From the NCBI GenBank assembly GCA_025201705.1, contig MU616971.1:1-28911 (forward strand): 28,911 nucleotides of DNA, given 5' to 3'. Below, piece by piece: positions 1-10,092 of the stretch. Numbering within the stretch: position 1 is the stretch's first letter; the number at the start of each line of letters is the position of its first letter. A program made the position numbers and the translations under genes. The DNA is from Dissophora ornata (lineage: Eukaryota > Mortierellomycota > Mortierellomycetes > Mortierellales > Mortierellaceae). The notes under the pieces were generated by a model. The model worked only from the letters and a program-made list of their open reading frames with translations, was not told the origin of the DNA and made no database searches.

Positions 1-389
1 AACCCCAGTGTAGAAAGCTTATTTCCATCTCCAAAAATACTTATTTCCATAAAAATTTCAACCAATGGGCGAATTCTCGCGCCCATTGTCCTGGACATAT
101 CCGCCCACGATGACGTAGTTGAAGCTAGAATTCTCGCTTCGTCTTCTTGCTGACGTGCGACGTGCGCATTTGGGGCAGTCGCGTCCCAGCGCCGTTTTAA
201 GACACGCACACGCAACACGCATCAATCCTTACTCTTCCAACTCCCTCGCATTCTAACCTCGTCTCTTCTCTGCCTGCCTCGATCAGCTGGACACGATAAA
301 ACCGCCACCGTCAGCCATTCGCTTCCATCAAACCCAAAAAAGCACAAAACGAAGCACAAAAAAAGAGCCGTATCACCGCAGACACCATC
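1..389 (+). promoter_or_regulatory. RPN1 upstream region
   Basis: This is the 5' flank of RPN1, with no open frame of its own that I can support. It holds a perfect inverted repeat with 9-bp arms (63-71 and 80-88) around an 8-nt spacer; its left arm overlaps a CCAAT box at 62-66. Two TGACGT half-sites (111-116, 151-156) resemble bZIP/CRE sites. The decamer GAATTCTCGC occurs at 71-80 and again at about 129-138. I do not see the yeast proteasome element GGTGGCAAA. Assigning promoter function is inference from position. Confidence 0.45.
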
Positions 390-3300
390 ATGGTAGAGAA
401 AAAGGAAGTTGCAATCACGGTGCCTGCCGCAGACAACTCCCCCATGGAGGAGGACAAACCCCTGAAGAAGACGCCAAAGGAGCTCAAGGATGCGCCCATC
501 AAGGATGAGCTGGTATGGTGAAGTCATGCATCGAGACGCCACCTTTTTCCCCACCTGTTTCTCTGACTAACGAGCATATCCTTTTCCTACTTTTTTTTGA
601 CATAGTCCGAGGAGGACCAGGAGCTTAAGAGTCAGCTCGAGATGCTGATCGAGAGGCTGAAGGTAAAATCTACATTCGCTGTTCTCTAAGGTTAGGCACG
701 ATATCAGCATTGCGACAATGCGAACTACCTGTTCATTAACGCGTCACGCCCGCCTGTTACGTTCGGATCCATAGGAGTCCGATACAAAGCTCTATAACCC
801 TTCGCTCGAAACCCTGCGGACTCTTATCTTGACCTCCACTAGCTCCATGACATCCGTCCCCAAACCCCTGAAGTTTTTGCGTCCTCTTTATCCGGACATG
901 GTTGCAATCCATGATTCTTGGCCAGAATCTGCTGACAAGGTTCGATTCTGTTGTATTTTACGTGACAATCTCAGTGCAATCGACCGCATGATCTTGAAGC
1001 TAAGAAAGAGTTACGGGGTTTTATTATGACGTTGGAATCGTTGGAACGTACTACAACAGAAATTCCTTGCCGACATCCTTTCGATCTTGGCCATGACCTT
1101 CGACGATGATAAACTGGATACCCTCAAGTACCGAAAGTTGGGTTCTCAAAACCCCATCGGATCATGGGGACATGAATACGTTAGGTAATAGATGACTGAA
1201 TGATGGCCTGTCGTACGACTCACGAGGATAGCATATGAGTTTGTGCTTACGCGATAGCTGTTTCCTGTGCGATAGGCATTTGTCGACCGAGATCGGATTA
1301 GAGTATGAAAGACAGGAAACTGAGGCTGACACAGAGGATCTCGTTGCCCTTGCACTGGAGGTGGCACCATTTTTCTTGGCCCACAATGCCGAGGCTGATG
1401 CTGTCGATCTGCTGATGCAGTTAGATATCATGCCAAAGTTGGTTCCTTTTGTGGACAGGAACTCTTATAAACGCGTTTGTCTTTATATCTCAAGCTGCGT
1501 GAGCTACTTGGAATCCCCCGATGATGCCATCTGCCTACGCACTGCCCACGATATCTACTTGAAGCACGACAAATACGCTGAAGCCCTGTTGATTGCTATC
1601 CGCATGTCAGACAAAGTTCTAATTCAAAGCATTTTTGACAGCTGCCAAGACCCGTAAGTCCATAAACGCAGGTTTAGTATCATTCAACAGCTTTGGTTTA
1701 TGTTTGAATCCTACATTTTCTCACAAGACTATGTCGCTCCTCTTATATCTAGCCTATTGAAAAAGCAGCTCGCTTTCATGCTCGCCAGACAGCAAATCTC
1801 TGTCGAAACCGAGGATGAGGCCCTTCAAAACTGCATCAACAATACCCATCTGACTACTCATTTCATCAACCTGGCTCGCGAGCTCGATTTGATGGAACCA
1901 AAGACACCTGAGGACATTTACAAATCCCACTTGGAGCACAAACGTAAGCCATCTACAAGCGGACTGAAGTGTAACTAGACACGGTTTGACTGAGCTAATG
2001 CTTTGTTATTGCACGACCTCTAATTGCAGGTTCCGCAGGTGCAGCACATGTCGACTCTGCTCGTCAAAACCTGTCATCAACCTTTGTCAATGCCTTTGTC
2101 AACGCCGGTTTCGGAGTCGATAAGCTGATGTTGTCTGAGGAGGATGACGGTGGGTGGATCTACAAGAACAAAGACTATGGCATGCTCAGCGCCTCTGCGT
2201 CTCTGGGGATGATTCTACTGTGGGATGTTGATGTGGGTCTCAACCAGATCGACAAGTATCTTTATTCAGATGACGAGAACATTAGAGCAGGAGCCCTGCT
2301 TGCTGTCGGCATTGTCAACTCTGGCGTTCGGAACTTGGATGATCCTGCATTGGCGGTTCTTTCGGAGCATCTGGATGACTCCAAGTCGAACTCGAACCGT
2401 GTTGCTGCTATCCAAGGCCTCGGATTGGCCTATACTGGCTCTGCACGGGAGGAGCTTTCCGAGCTGTTGCTGCCCATCGTCAGTAACTCAGATATCGCCA
2501 TGGAGCTGTCGTCATTTGCAGCCTTGGCCCTTGGTCAAATCTTTGTTGGTACCTGTGATGGTGAGATCACAAGCACTATTCTGCAAACGATGCTGGAGCG
2601 CGCTGATGGCCAGCTCGGCGAAACTTTTAGTCGCTTTATGGGACTTGGGCTTGGATTGCTTCACCTGGGTAAGTTCTTTTCCAACATATGCTTACAATAT
2701 GCATCATGAGCCACCGCACGATGGCGAATATTTATATCCAAGATTTGTTACGCCTGTGTGTGCGTGTTTATTGTCATACTAGGTTCTCGCGGCCAGAGTG
2801 ATGTCACTTTGGAGACATTGAAGGCGATCGAGCACCCCATTGGCAAGAAGACCAGTGTTATCGTCGAGATTTGTGCGTATGCGGGTTCGGGCGATGTACT
2901 TCGCATCCAACGTATGCTCCACTACTGCAATGACCACTTCGATGCGGAGAGCGGCAATGATGACGAGTTCCAAGCATTTGCTGTTATTGGTATCGCTCTT
3001 ATTGCACTTGGGGAGGATATCGGAGCAGAGATGGCACTGAGATCCTTTACACACTTGATGCACTATGGCGAGCCAGTTATCCGAAAGGCGGTTCCCTTGG
3101 CCATCGGTCTTCTTTGCGCATCAAACCCCGTGCTGTCCGTACTGGACACTCTTGGCAAATACTCTCACGACACGGATATCGAGGTTGCGCTGAACTCTAT
3201 ATTTGCTATGGGAATGGTCGGAGCAGGAACAAACAACGCACGCGTTGCTCAGATGCTGCGTCATCTCGCCTCATACTATCACAAGGATGCCAGCTGTCTC

Positions 3301-3859
3301 TTTGTTGTCCGCATTGCACAGGTATGCGAAACAATGCTGTCTTGAAGTACGCCTACTCTAGGTGGAAAACACTATGCATGCGCTAACGGTTATGCGACCG
3401 ATATTACATTGTTTTTAGGGGTTATTGCACATGGGCAAGGGCACTTTGACAATCAATCCTCTCAACACCGACCGCCAGGTTGTTTCGCCCGTGGCCCTGG
3501 CTGGCCTTTTGACGACATTGTTCGCATTCACGGACGTAAAGACTTTGATTCTAGGCCCTCACCCTTACCTTTTGTATTCGCTCGTTACAGCGATGTATCC
3601 GCGTTTCCTGATTACGTTGAATGAGGAGCTGGAGAACGAAGCGGTGACTGTCCGAGTGGGTCAGGCTGTAGATGTGGTTGGACAGGCCGGCCGGCCCAAG
3701 ACGATTACCGGTTTCCAAACACACTCGACACCAGTACTGCTGGCGTACTCGGAACGTGCAGAGCTATCAACGGAGGAATACTTGGCGCAGGCCCCTGTCC
3801 TTGAGGGATTTGTGCTATTGAAGAAGAATCCTGATTATGTTGAGGAAACAAAGGCATAG
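390..3859 (+). CDS. RPN1: 26S proteasome regulatory subunit RPN1 (PSMD2)
   Basis: Rpn1 is the large base subunit of the 19S regulatory particle. In the family it docks ubiquitin, UBL shuttle factors and Ubp6/USP14 beside the Rpt ATPase ring. I read nine exons: 390-512, 606-662, 775-939, 1060-1184, 1276-1653, 1753-1943, 2030-2668, 2783-3321 and 3419-3859. All introns are GT-AG and the phases agree, giving 885 residues, close to human PSMD2 at about 900. Recognisable blocks are an acidic Lys/Glu-rich N-terminus, SWGHEYVR before the fourth intron, [11 protein letters not shown] after the fifth, and [14 protein letters not shown]. The Gly/Ala-rich proteasome/cyclosome repeats fill roughly residues 390-740 (for example [12 protein letters not shown] and FAALALGQI), and the C-terminal block starts at [14 protein letters not shown]. 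The ATG at 390 is the first in frame. Start and intron positions were not checked against transcripts. Confidence 0.95.
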
Positions 3860-3980
3860 AGGTCAGGAAACTTGGATAACGGCGGCGCAAGGATTTTATT
3901 ATGTATATCAAGACAGGCCAACGCGTTGTGTTTTCTTGTCCACCGTGGATGCAGAATTGACGAAGCACTCTCTACACTGA

Positions 3981-3986
3981 AATAAA
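3981..3986 (+). terminator. Probable RPN1 poly(A) signal
   Basis: AATAAA lies 122 bases after the RPN1 stop, a normal fungal 3'UTR distance. It is also only about 105 bases from the stop of the opposing Fanzor-like gene, so the two transcripts probably overlap. Confidence 0.5.
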
Positions 3987-4013
3987 TGAGAAGCAAACAA
4001 TGTGTACCCCTTC

Positions 4014-4065
4014 CTCCGTCGATTAAAACGGAGAGGATAAATGTGGCTGTGTGGTCTATACACAG
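4014..4065 (-). other. Pair of small hairpins just 3' of the Fanzor-like gene
   Basis: Two perfect 6-bp stems lie side by side: CTCCGT (4014-4019) with ACGGAG (4028-4033) across an 8-nt loop, and CTGTGT (4047-4052) with ACACAG (4060-4065) across a 7-nt loop. They begin 25 bases past the stop of the minus-strand gene. In TnpB and Fanzor loci the guide (omega) RNA is usually encoded at the 3' end of the nuclease gene, sometimes overlapping it. A guide-RNA scaffold is therefore possible, but stems this short also arise by chance, and the stretch could simply be untranslated sequence. Confidence 0.2.
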
Positions 4066-4090
4066 TGACCGGAAAGGGGGTTCAATCTAT

Positions 4091-5720
4091 CTATTGACCT
4101 GGAGTTGGGCGGCAAAGCGCGCGCGGTCTGGCCATCTGATGGAGCCAAGCGTGGCCAATGAGCGCCATATTGTGCGCCCAAACGCTGTCCCTGTGCTCCC
4201 ACCGCTGGCAGCCCTTTTTGAGGCAGACACAGCTGCGGCCGGTCGGCTTTACAAGTCTTGAGTCATGGTTTCGGACTATGCATGACGAACACTTGATGCT
4301 TGTCAGGAACTCGTCCACCGAAACAACTGTATGGCCCTGCGCGGTTGCCTAGAAGTCGGAATACAAAGTCAGTAAGTGTGGTAAACAAAGGCAACAGAGA
4401 TATAAAGAGAATAGATCATGTCGACACTGACATACCTTGAGATAGAAGAACCCTTTGAATGAATCGTGAAGAGAGGCAAGGCTCCTCGGTGTCCTGAACT
4501 TTCCATTCCCGTACACAAACACGCCATTGCGACCCGGCTCGACCATGCTCAGTGCCCCACAGTCCGCCCAGTCTAGCTCTGCCCGTGCCTTCTCGCGCTC
4601 CCACCTCTTTTTGAGTGTCCTCGAGCCATAGAAGCCACTCAATGCGTCAAAGACGTAATGAAATTGCTGAAAGCCTGACTCGTGAGCTGAGATTGACTCG
4701 AAATCAGAAGATGGGAGGGAGCGTTCCAACTCTCCCACACTGAGCACTTCTACCGTCCAACCATTTGCGCCAGATGCATCCTGACCACGGCTAGGCTGAT
4801 CGCTCCAGACGGTGGCGTCGGCACTGTGCCCTTTCGCCAGACGAACACGCTGCTGCTTCATCCTTTCCAGTGCATTGCGGTAGGCAAGCGCTGGAGAGTA
4901 GAGTGCTGAGCGCTTCACTAGGAGGCTAGTGACCTGGCTTGGCTTGCGGGGGGTCAATAGCACAGAATGATGCGCTCACAACCCCATCTGGATCTACACC
5001 GACAAGCATTGCATCCTTGGGACCATTAGGCAATGCTTGGGTCATGGACTGACGTGTAGGAAAACTCTTGCCAATGTCCATGATCGAGGTACGCGCCTTG
5101 CTTGATTGGCGCCATTTGCGCATATCAAATGCAAGCATATGGACCTGGAGATCATTGGTGCGTAGCATGTTAGACAGAGCGTAGCACCCCAGACCGATCG
5201 GTGGTGCCGGAAGAGCTGGCGCCACTGGGAGAGTTTGAGACGACAAAGCTGCTTCCTTCCGCTTTGCAAGGTACCCAACCCGATCTTTGACCAGGACATT
5301 AAGAGCCTTGAAGCCATGTGTTCGGGGACTCGCCTGGGCAGCCTTTGCCATAGTCGTGGTGCACTTTTCGTATGACGTTTGAGCCTTCCCAGGGCGGGCT
5401 TTGATGGCAGTCTTGTCTCCTATAAAGAGCAGCCGGAAAAGCTCCCCATAGCTCTTATCCTTGATCGAGGATGCATGTTCCTTGGTGCAGACCTTGCTTT
5501 CCAGAATAGGCCTGGTGGAAGAGCTGGCTCTCCCCCAGAGGAGGGCTAGCACCGAGTCTTCGGATACCAGTGAGAATGCATCCCTGAACCCTGCGAGCGG
5601 GCAGAAGACTGGCCGGACTTGGGATGGCAGGCCAATAATGTGTGTCCACCATGTTCTGATGTGACCATCCAAAAATGGGCCGATGTCGTCGTCCATAGCC
5701 TCGGTTTCGTCCAAGTCCAT
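4091..5720 (-). pseudogene. Fanzor-like (eukaryotic TnpB-type) RuvC nuclease gene, frameshifted
   Basis: Fanzors are eukaryotic relatives of the TnpB RNA-guided DNA endonucleases of transposons. The first part runs 5720 to about 4953 and ends in a RuvC-I-like strand, LVGVDPDGVVSASFCAIDP. The frame then breaks at a six-C run (plus-strand G's at 4948-4953) that appears to hold one extra base. Reading resumes one frame over, from KPSQVTSLLVKRSALYS to FVYGNGKF and YLK at 4436. A GT-AG intron (4435-4349) leads to the last exon, 4348-4091. This carries VVSVDEFLTS, a Cys-rich finger (CSSC, then CVC and GC), and RuvC-III-like CQRWEHRDSVWAHN. The broken product would be about 540 residues. The frame stays open upstream to a possible acceptor at 5789-5790, but I find no upstream start exon, so the 5' end may be truncated. 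A sequencing error in the homopolymer cannot be excluded. Family assignment rests on motif recognition. Confidence 0.72.
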
Positions 5721-5919
5721 TGCCTCAACATCGTCATCTTCCAGATGGCCTGACTCGAGCTGTGGGATGCTCTTGGGGGTCCGTCCGTCTGTAGAGCGAA
5801 ATTAAAAAAGATATCAAGTGCTGATGCGAAAATTGCAAGGAAGCCATATTTTGAATTGGAACAAAAATGTTCTCCAAACAGCGAAGGGATAAAATTGACG
5901 GTTTGACTGTAATGCCTTT

Positions 5920-5925
5920 TTTATT
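5920..5925 (-). terminator. Probable kanadaptin poly(A) signal
   Basis: Read on the minus strand this is AATAAA, 40 bases past the kanadaptin stop. It lies between that stop and the Fanzor-like gene, placing the Fanzor-like insertion close to or just beyond the kanadaptin 3' end. Confidence 0.45.
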
Positions 5926-5964
5926 TTACTTTTCGTCTCTTGCATCCTTGGCGTAAAAAACTCT

Positions 5965-8223
5965 TCACGACGGCGGAGGGAGCGATGGCCCAAGGATTCT
6001 TGACTTTTTCACCTCTGCCTCCACAGGGGCTTCACTCTCACCTGGACGCTTTCCGTTCCCAGAGACGAGGGATGATTCGACAGGCGGGCTCCTATCCTTG
6101 CTTGGTGCACCAGCGCCAGCGCTGGACCCAATCTTAGCCATGATGTCGACAGGCCTCGTGAACTCTATCAACTGCTGCAGTCGCTTCTCTTCCTACAAAG
6201 ACGAGTAAAAAAATTGTCACGGCTGTCAGCGATACATCCAAGAGTCCAGTGTCGGCTTGTTGTACTTTGTCGGACATATTTGCAAACACTGCTCCTTACC
6301 TTCTTCATGGCTGCCAGGTTTTGTTGCATCTTGGCTTTGGAGTCACCTCCAGCCTTGTCGAGTAATAGCATATAAGCATCCAAATCGCCCGATTCTTCCA
6401 ATTGCTTCCGTGCTGCTGCTGTCGCATCGTAGTCCTGAATCTTTGCCTCCAGCGCTTGCATGTCTACCTGTAACATCCTCTGTTTCTCCAAAAGCGATTC
6501 GTGCGTTTCGGCCTTTTGCTCTATCTTTTTTGCCACACTCTTCTTTTTTACTAAAGAGTAGTAGGAGAGGCGCAATTGAGGCGTTAGTAGTGTGTACTTG
6601 GTATGGTCCCATGGTATCCCGATTCTCTGCTCAGTCTTTACCTGTCCGATCATAAAAGTCGTCGTCATCATCGTCGTCCGACTGATCATTCCTCTTGCTT
6701 TTGGTCTGCGCCACTCCTAGAGTGTAGATACAGATTTGAAATCCATGTTTGAGTGCCCATTGTAACGTGCACGATGGCTAGTAAAGAGTATAAAATTACC
6801 TTCGCTTGACGAATTCTGACCCAGCATGCCCCTGCTGTCTAGCTGGATACACGCATCCAAGGCGGCCTCTCTCTCGGCATCTCGTTTCTTTCCTGCGGTG
6901 GCTTGCCCATAAACCGGACCCATAGATGTTTCGATTGGCAGTCGGATCCTGGCGGTGTATTCTCTAGCGTGTTGAGGTCCATCCTCTTCGACTTCATATT
7001 CACAGCTGTAGCCCTTGTTTTCGAGATAGTTCCTGAGTGCCTTCTTTGGATCCTTTCTGTAAGATGCGTCTGGGTCGACGGCTCTCCGCACAGACCCATC
7101 CATGGGGTCTTCATCCATGTCATCTTCGTCCTCCGCGTCCTCTTGCATTCCCCTGGGTAAAAGACAAGAAGACACGTCAATGCGGAGTGCAGACTAGGCG
7201 GACAATGACCATACAGCGGTATCATTCGACTCTGCTTACCAGTTATCTTCGTCCTGGTCACCATTTTCGTCCTGGTCATATTGTTCCCTTCTTGATCTGT
7301 TTTGTTTCTCAATCATGGCAGCAACCAATGCCCGTTCCTCTTCTTCCTGATCGACGGTCTCCTCTGTCTGAAAAAGATAGATCCTCGTGCTCTCTCCAAA
7401 TCGAAGCTGATCCCCAGGTTTAAGCGAAACATGCATTCCTGGCGGGATCTTGGATTTATTGAGCTTGGTCCCATGGCTGCTGTTGAGGTCGTAAATGAAG
7501 CATTCACCATTGCTCTTGAACTGCACCACTGCATGATACCTTGACAAGGACTACGGAAGAAACGATTTGAAGGTCAAGGCTTATTAATACAAGTCGTAAA
7601 TCGATTTCCGCGTAATAGCGCGCGTTGACTCAAGGAGAAGTGATCTATGCTTCTTACAGGGTGCTCCATCTCTAGATCACAAAAAGGCAGGCGGCCAATC
7701 GTGAGAAACTCCTTCTCGGGGGCTTTGATCTTTTCAACAATGACTCCATTTTTGATGACTTCGAAGTAGAATTGTTGATTGGGGTATCCGCTCCACGCAG
7801 GCTTTTGGTACTTTAGCGGCGGCGCGTTGGTCACAGGCGGCCTTGATTCCTTGGGCGGCAGCCTCTTCTCGGAAGTAGACCCTGGCGAAGCTGTACTCGC
7901 TGAAGATTTAGTCCATGTTGATATTGGCATATATTACTGATCCCTTTGATTGCAAGCAAATATGCAATCCAAATATTACCTGTCGCAACTGGCTGTCCTT
8001 CCTCCTCCTTGGGGAAAAGGGGCGGAGGTGGTGGTGGCGGCATGGCCACTGTCCTCTTGACAGGTGCTGCAGGCACCGCGAACACTGGTGAAGACTGTTG
8101 ATTCTCCTGGCTGGTTTCTTCCGCATCGGCTGTAACATTGGCGGCCGCAGCTTGAGTTGCTGCAGAGCCATTGCTGTTGCTCCGTGGGGGTCTGTCTGGG
8201 ACTTGAGGGACTGCAAAAGGCAT
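5965..8223 (-). CDS. Kanadaptin-like protein (FHA plus dsRBM domains)
   Basis: This resembles kanadaptin (human SLC4A1AP), a mainly nuclear protein of unsettled function. I read seven exons: 8223-7980, 7899-7658, 7550-7240, 7152-6800, 6716-6642, 6550-6300 and 6192-5965, all GT-AG and in phase, giving 567 residues. A Pro/Ala-rich N-terminus leads to LKYQKPAW. The FHA domain follows at about residues 110-205, with GRLPFCDLEMEHP joined by splicing to SLSRYHAVVQF, then LNSSHGTKLNK; these are the phosphothreonine-pocket GR, SRxH and N..GT signatures. An acidic linker precedes a dsRBM-like segment from about residue 297 (KKALRNYLENKGYSCEYEV to KKRDAEREAALDACIQL). Next come a poly-Asp stretch ending DDFYDRT, as in kanadaptin, a coiled coil (KIEQKAETHESLLEKQ onward) and a basic tail. 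The start is uncertain. ATG 8223 has a weak context and a good acceptor (TTTTGCAG) follows just inside, so the true first exon may lie further upstream. Confidence 0.88.
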
Positions 8224-8433
8224 CGGGTCGTGCGTTGAGTAACAGAGGAATGAATGAACACATGAATGCAATTGTCTCCACCACAGGCAACAGAGGCCCA
8301 CGTGACAGATTCAAGCAACCTAATCATGGATAACGTGGCGCATCTGTTGCCCAGAGCTGAAGCGACAGTAACCTTGACCAAACTGAGTACGATTGATAAT
8401 GTTCACCCCCCCCCAGTAACTGTCAGCCTGCCC

Positions 8434-8490
8434 AGCAGTAACATTGGTCTTCAGGGCTGTGCCTAGCAATAACATTGGTCTTCAGAGCTG
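8434..8490. repeat. Imperfect 26-bp direct repeat, two copies
   Basis: Copies at 8434-8459 and 8465-8490 share the core TAACATTGGTCTTCAG and differ at two positions. The repeat offset is 31 bases. It sits about 210 bases upstream of the kanadaptin ATG used here. Confidence 0.8.
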
Positions 8491-9602
8491 CTGGACGAAG
8501 CATGCAGTGGGTCCTTGTTTTATTTCCTCCTCTAATGGTGCTTTCATTTTTTTTACCCTCGTTTTTTCATTGATTCTTTTACTTTGAAGGCAGCAACAAG
8601 CTGAAGCCCATGAAAAGACACGCCAGGGAGACGTATGGGCTAAGACGTTCACCTAAATAACAGAACGAATGTAGAAGGATCAGTTAGTTCCGTTCAAGTC
8701 CTGGGTGCTCGGGGGGCCATTGCGGCCCCTCTATGCCACCTAATCCAACCACGGGGAACATTTGCTGGATTTACCTATCCTTGCTGCCTTCCAAAAGATA
8801 CCGAGGACACTGGAGAACAAAGGTACAAGAGGGTTGGTGCCCGTTAATACCAAAATATACATATTCGTTGTTGATGACCCTTTGCTATAGATAGGCTTTG
8901 GCGGGCATACCCTGTTTTGTTGCGGTCGAGAAGGTTAGTCTGAGACTGAATGTAGGAGCAAGTGCAGATGACCAAGAGGATCACCATGAGTAGGCTTTGG
9001 AAGTTGAACAGAGCCGACTAGTTGTAGAATAAGCAGGAGGGAAGGAGACAGGAGACGCTGTCAATGGGTTGTTCCTGAATGCCTGGCAATCGGTGGAGAG
9101 CTGCTCGGCTCACCCGGTCAGCGTAGTCGAGGATGAGAACGGGGCTTTACCATGCTGAGGACTTGTGGGAATGCAATCAGGTCAATTGATGAAAAGAAGG
9201 CGCTGTGGATGAAATGAACTGCATGACAGCATGTCATGTCAAAAAGAGTGATCACGTGCATGGCATCGCGACATCCCCGCAAGCAACGCACGCGTCAGTT
9301 CGTTAGTTCGAGAACCAGGTTCCAAAGACAGACGCGCCGCCAGCAATGCGGCAAGCGCATGTGCCATCCGCACTGCGAGCATGCGGTGCGGCTGTTGTAG
9401 CCGGGGAGAGGGTCCCAGGCTCTGCAACACTGAGCGATGTGGTGTATGTTTCCACAGACAGCACTCGGCTGGAAGATGTTCTTTGATAAATAGCACCGCA
9501 GATCGAACAAGAACAGATGGAAATGACGTTGATGCAAGGGCGAGGACCCTTTGTGCCCTCGGAGGGCCGGGTGCTGTTTGGTCCCTGCCAGATCTTTTGG
9601 GC

Positions 9603-9636
9603 GTGAATGGTGTGAATGGTGTGAATGGTTGAATGG
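9603..9636. repeat. 9-bp tandem repeat (GTGAATGGT)
   Basis: Three exact units of GTGAATGGT (9603-9629) are followed by a partial fourth unit. It is a minisatellite-like array in intergenic DNA with no obvious function. Confidence 0.8.
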
Positions 9637-10092
9637 TGTGCGTCTAAAAATATCGCACGCAAAACATATGCTCTCGACGCCTGTTCGTGAATCTATTCAT
9701 ATCGCGGACGAGGACAGAGGACGCGTCTTGACTCTGTGCACGGCGTTCTTCTTGTCCCTATTGCTGCTCTTCCCGTTGTTCTGTTCTTTGCTGCTCTGCT
9801 CCTGGTCTGCGTCGGCAGGAGGTGACTCCTGAAGTCCTGGGTGTGGAATAGTCGTAAAAATTATCACGTTCAAACTTCAAACCCGGCCACTGGAGGGCAT
9901 CGCATCGCATCATCGTTGCAGATCACACATACAAAATTATAAAATTGCATTTGTGCGCATATCGTTTCTCTCTTTCTTTTTTCTTCTCCCACCCAAACCT
10001 CATTCATCTCTCCTTCATTTGACATCCAACATCCCTCTCCTCTCTTCGTGTCTCTCCTCATCTCCTCATCTCCATCTCACACAACACCAACC

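Larger units (their letters stand above)
8224..10092. other. Divergent intergenic region between kanadaptin and UGP1
   Basis: About 1.9 kb without a supportable gene; the small open frames lack family motifs and sensible splicing. It holds an imperfect 26-bp direct repeat (8434-8490), a C-run (8405-8414) near the kanadaptin 5' end, and a 9-bp tandem repeat GTGAATGGT (9603-9629 plus a partial copy). Near UGP1 there is a TATAAA at 9939-9944 and a pyrimidine-rich stretch from about 9965 to 10080. CT-rich leaders are common upstream of well-expressed fungal genes. I found no tRNA or 5S rRNA. Confidence 0.5.

Noticed and set aside
4158..4352. Plus-strand open frame over the Fanzor-like 3' end
   Set aside because: It is the antisense shadow of the Cys-rich finger exon and has no motif of its own.
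6257..6655. 132-codon plus-strand frame inside kanadaptin
   Set aside because: It overlaps well-supported kanadaptin exons antisense and crosses their splice sites; the translation is Leu/Ser/Pro-rich noise.
9239..9662. Overlapping minus-strand frames with many Cys, Arg and His
   Set aside because: No family resemblance, no splicing that links them, and one is partly a translated tandem repeat.
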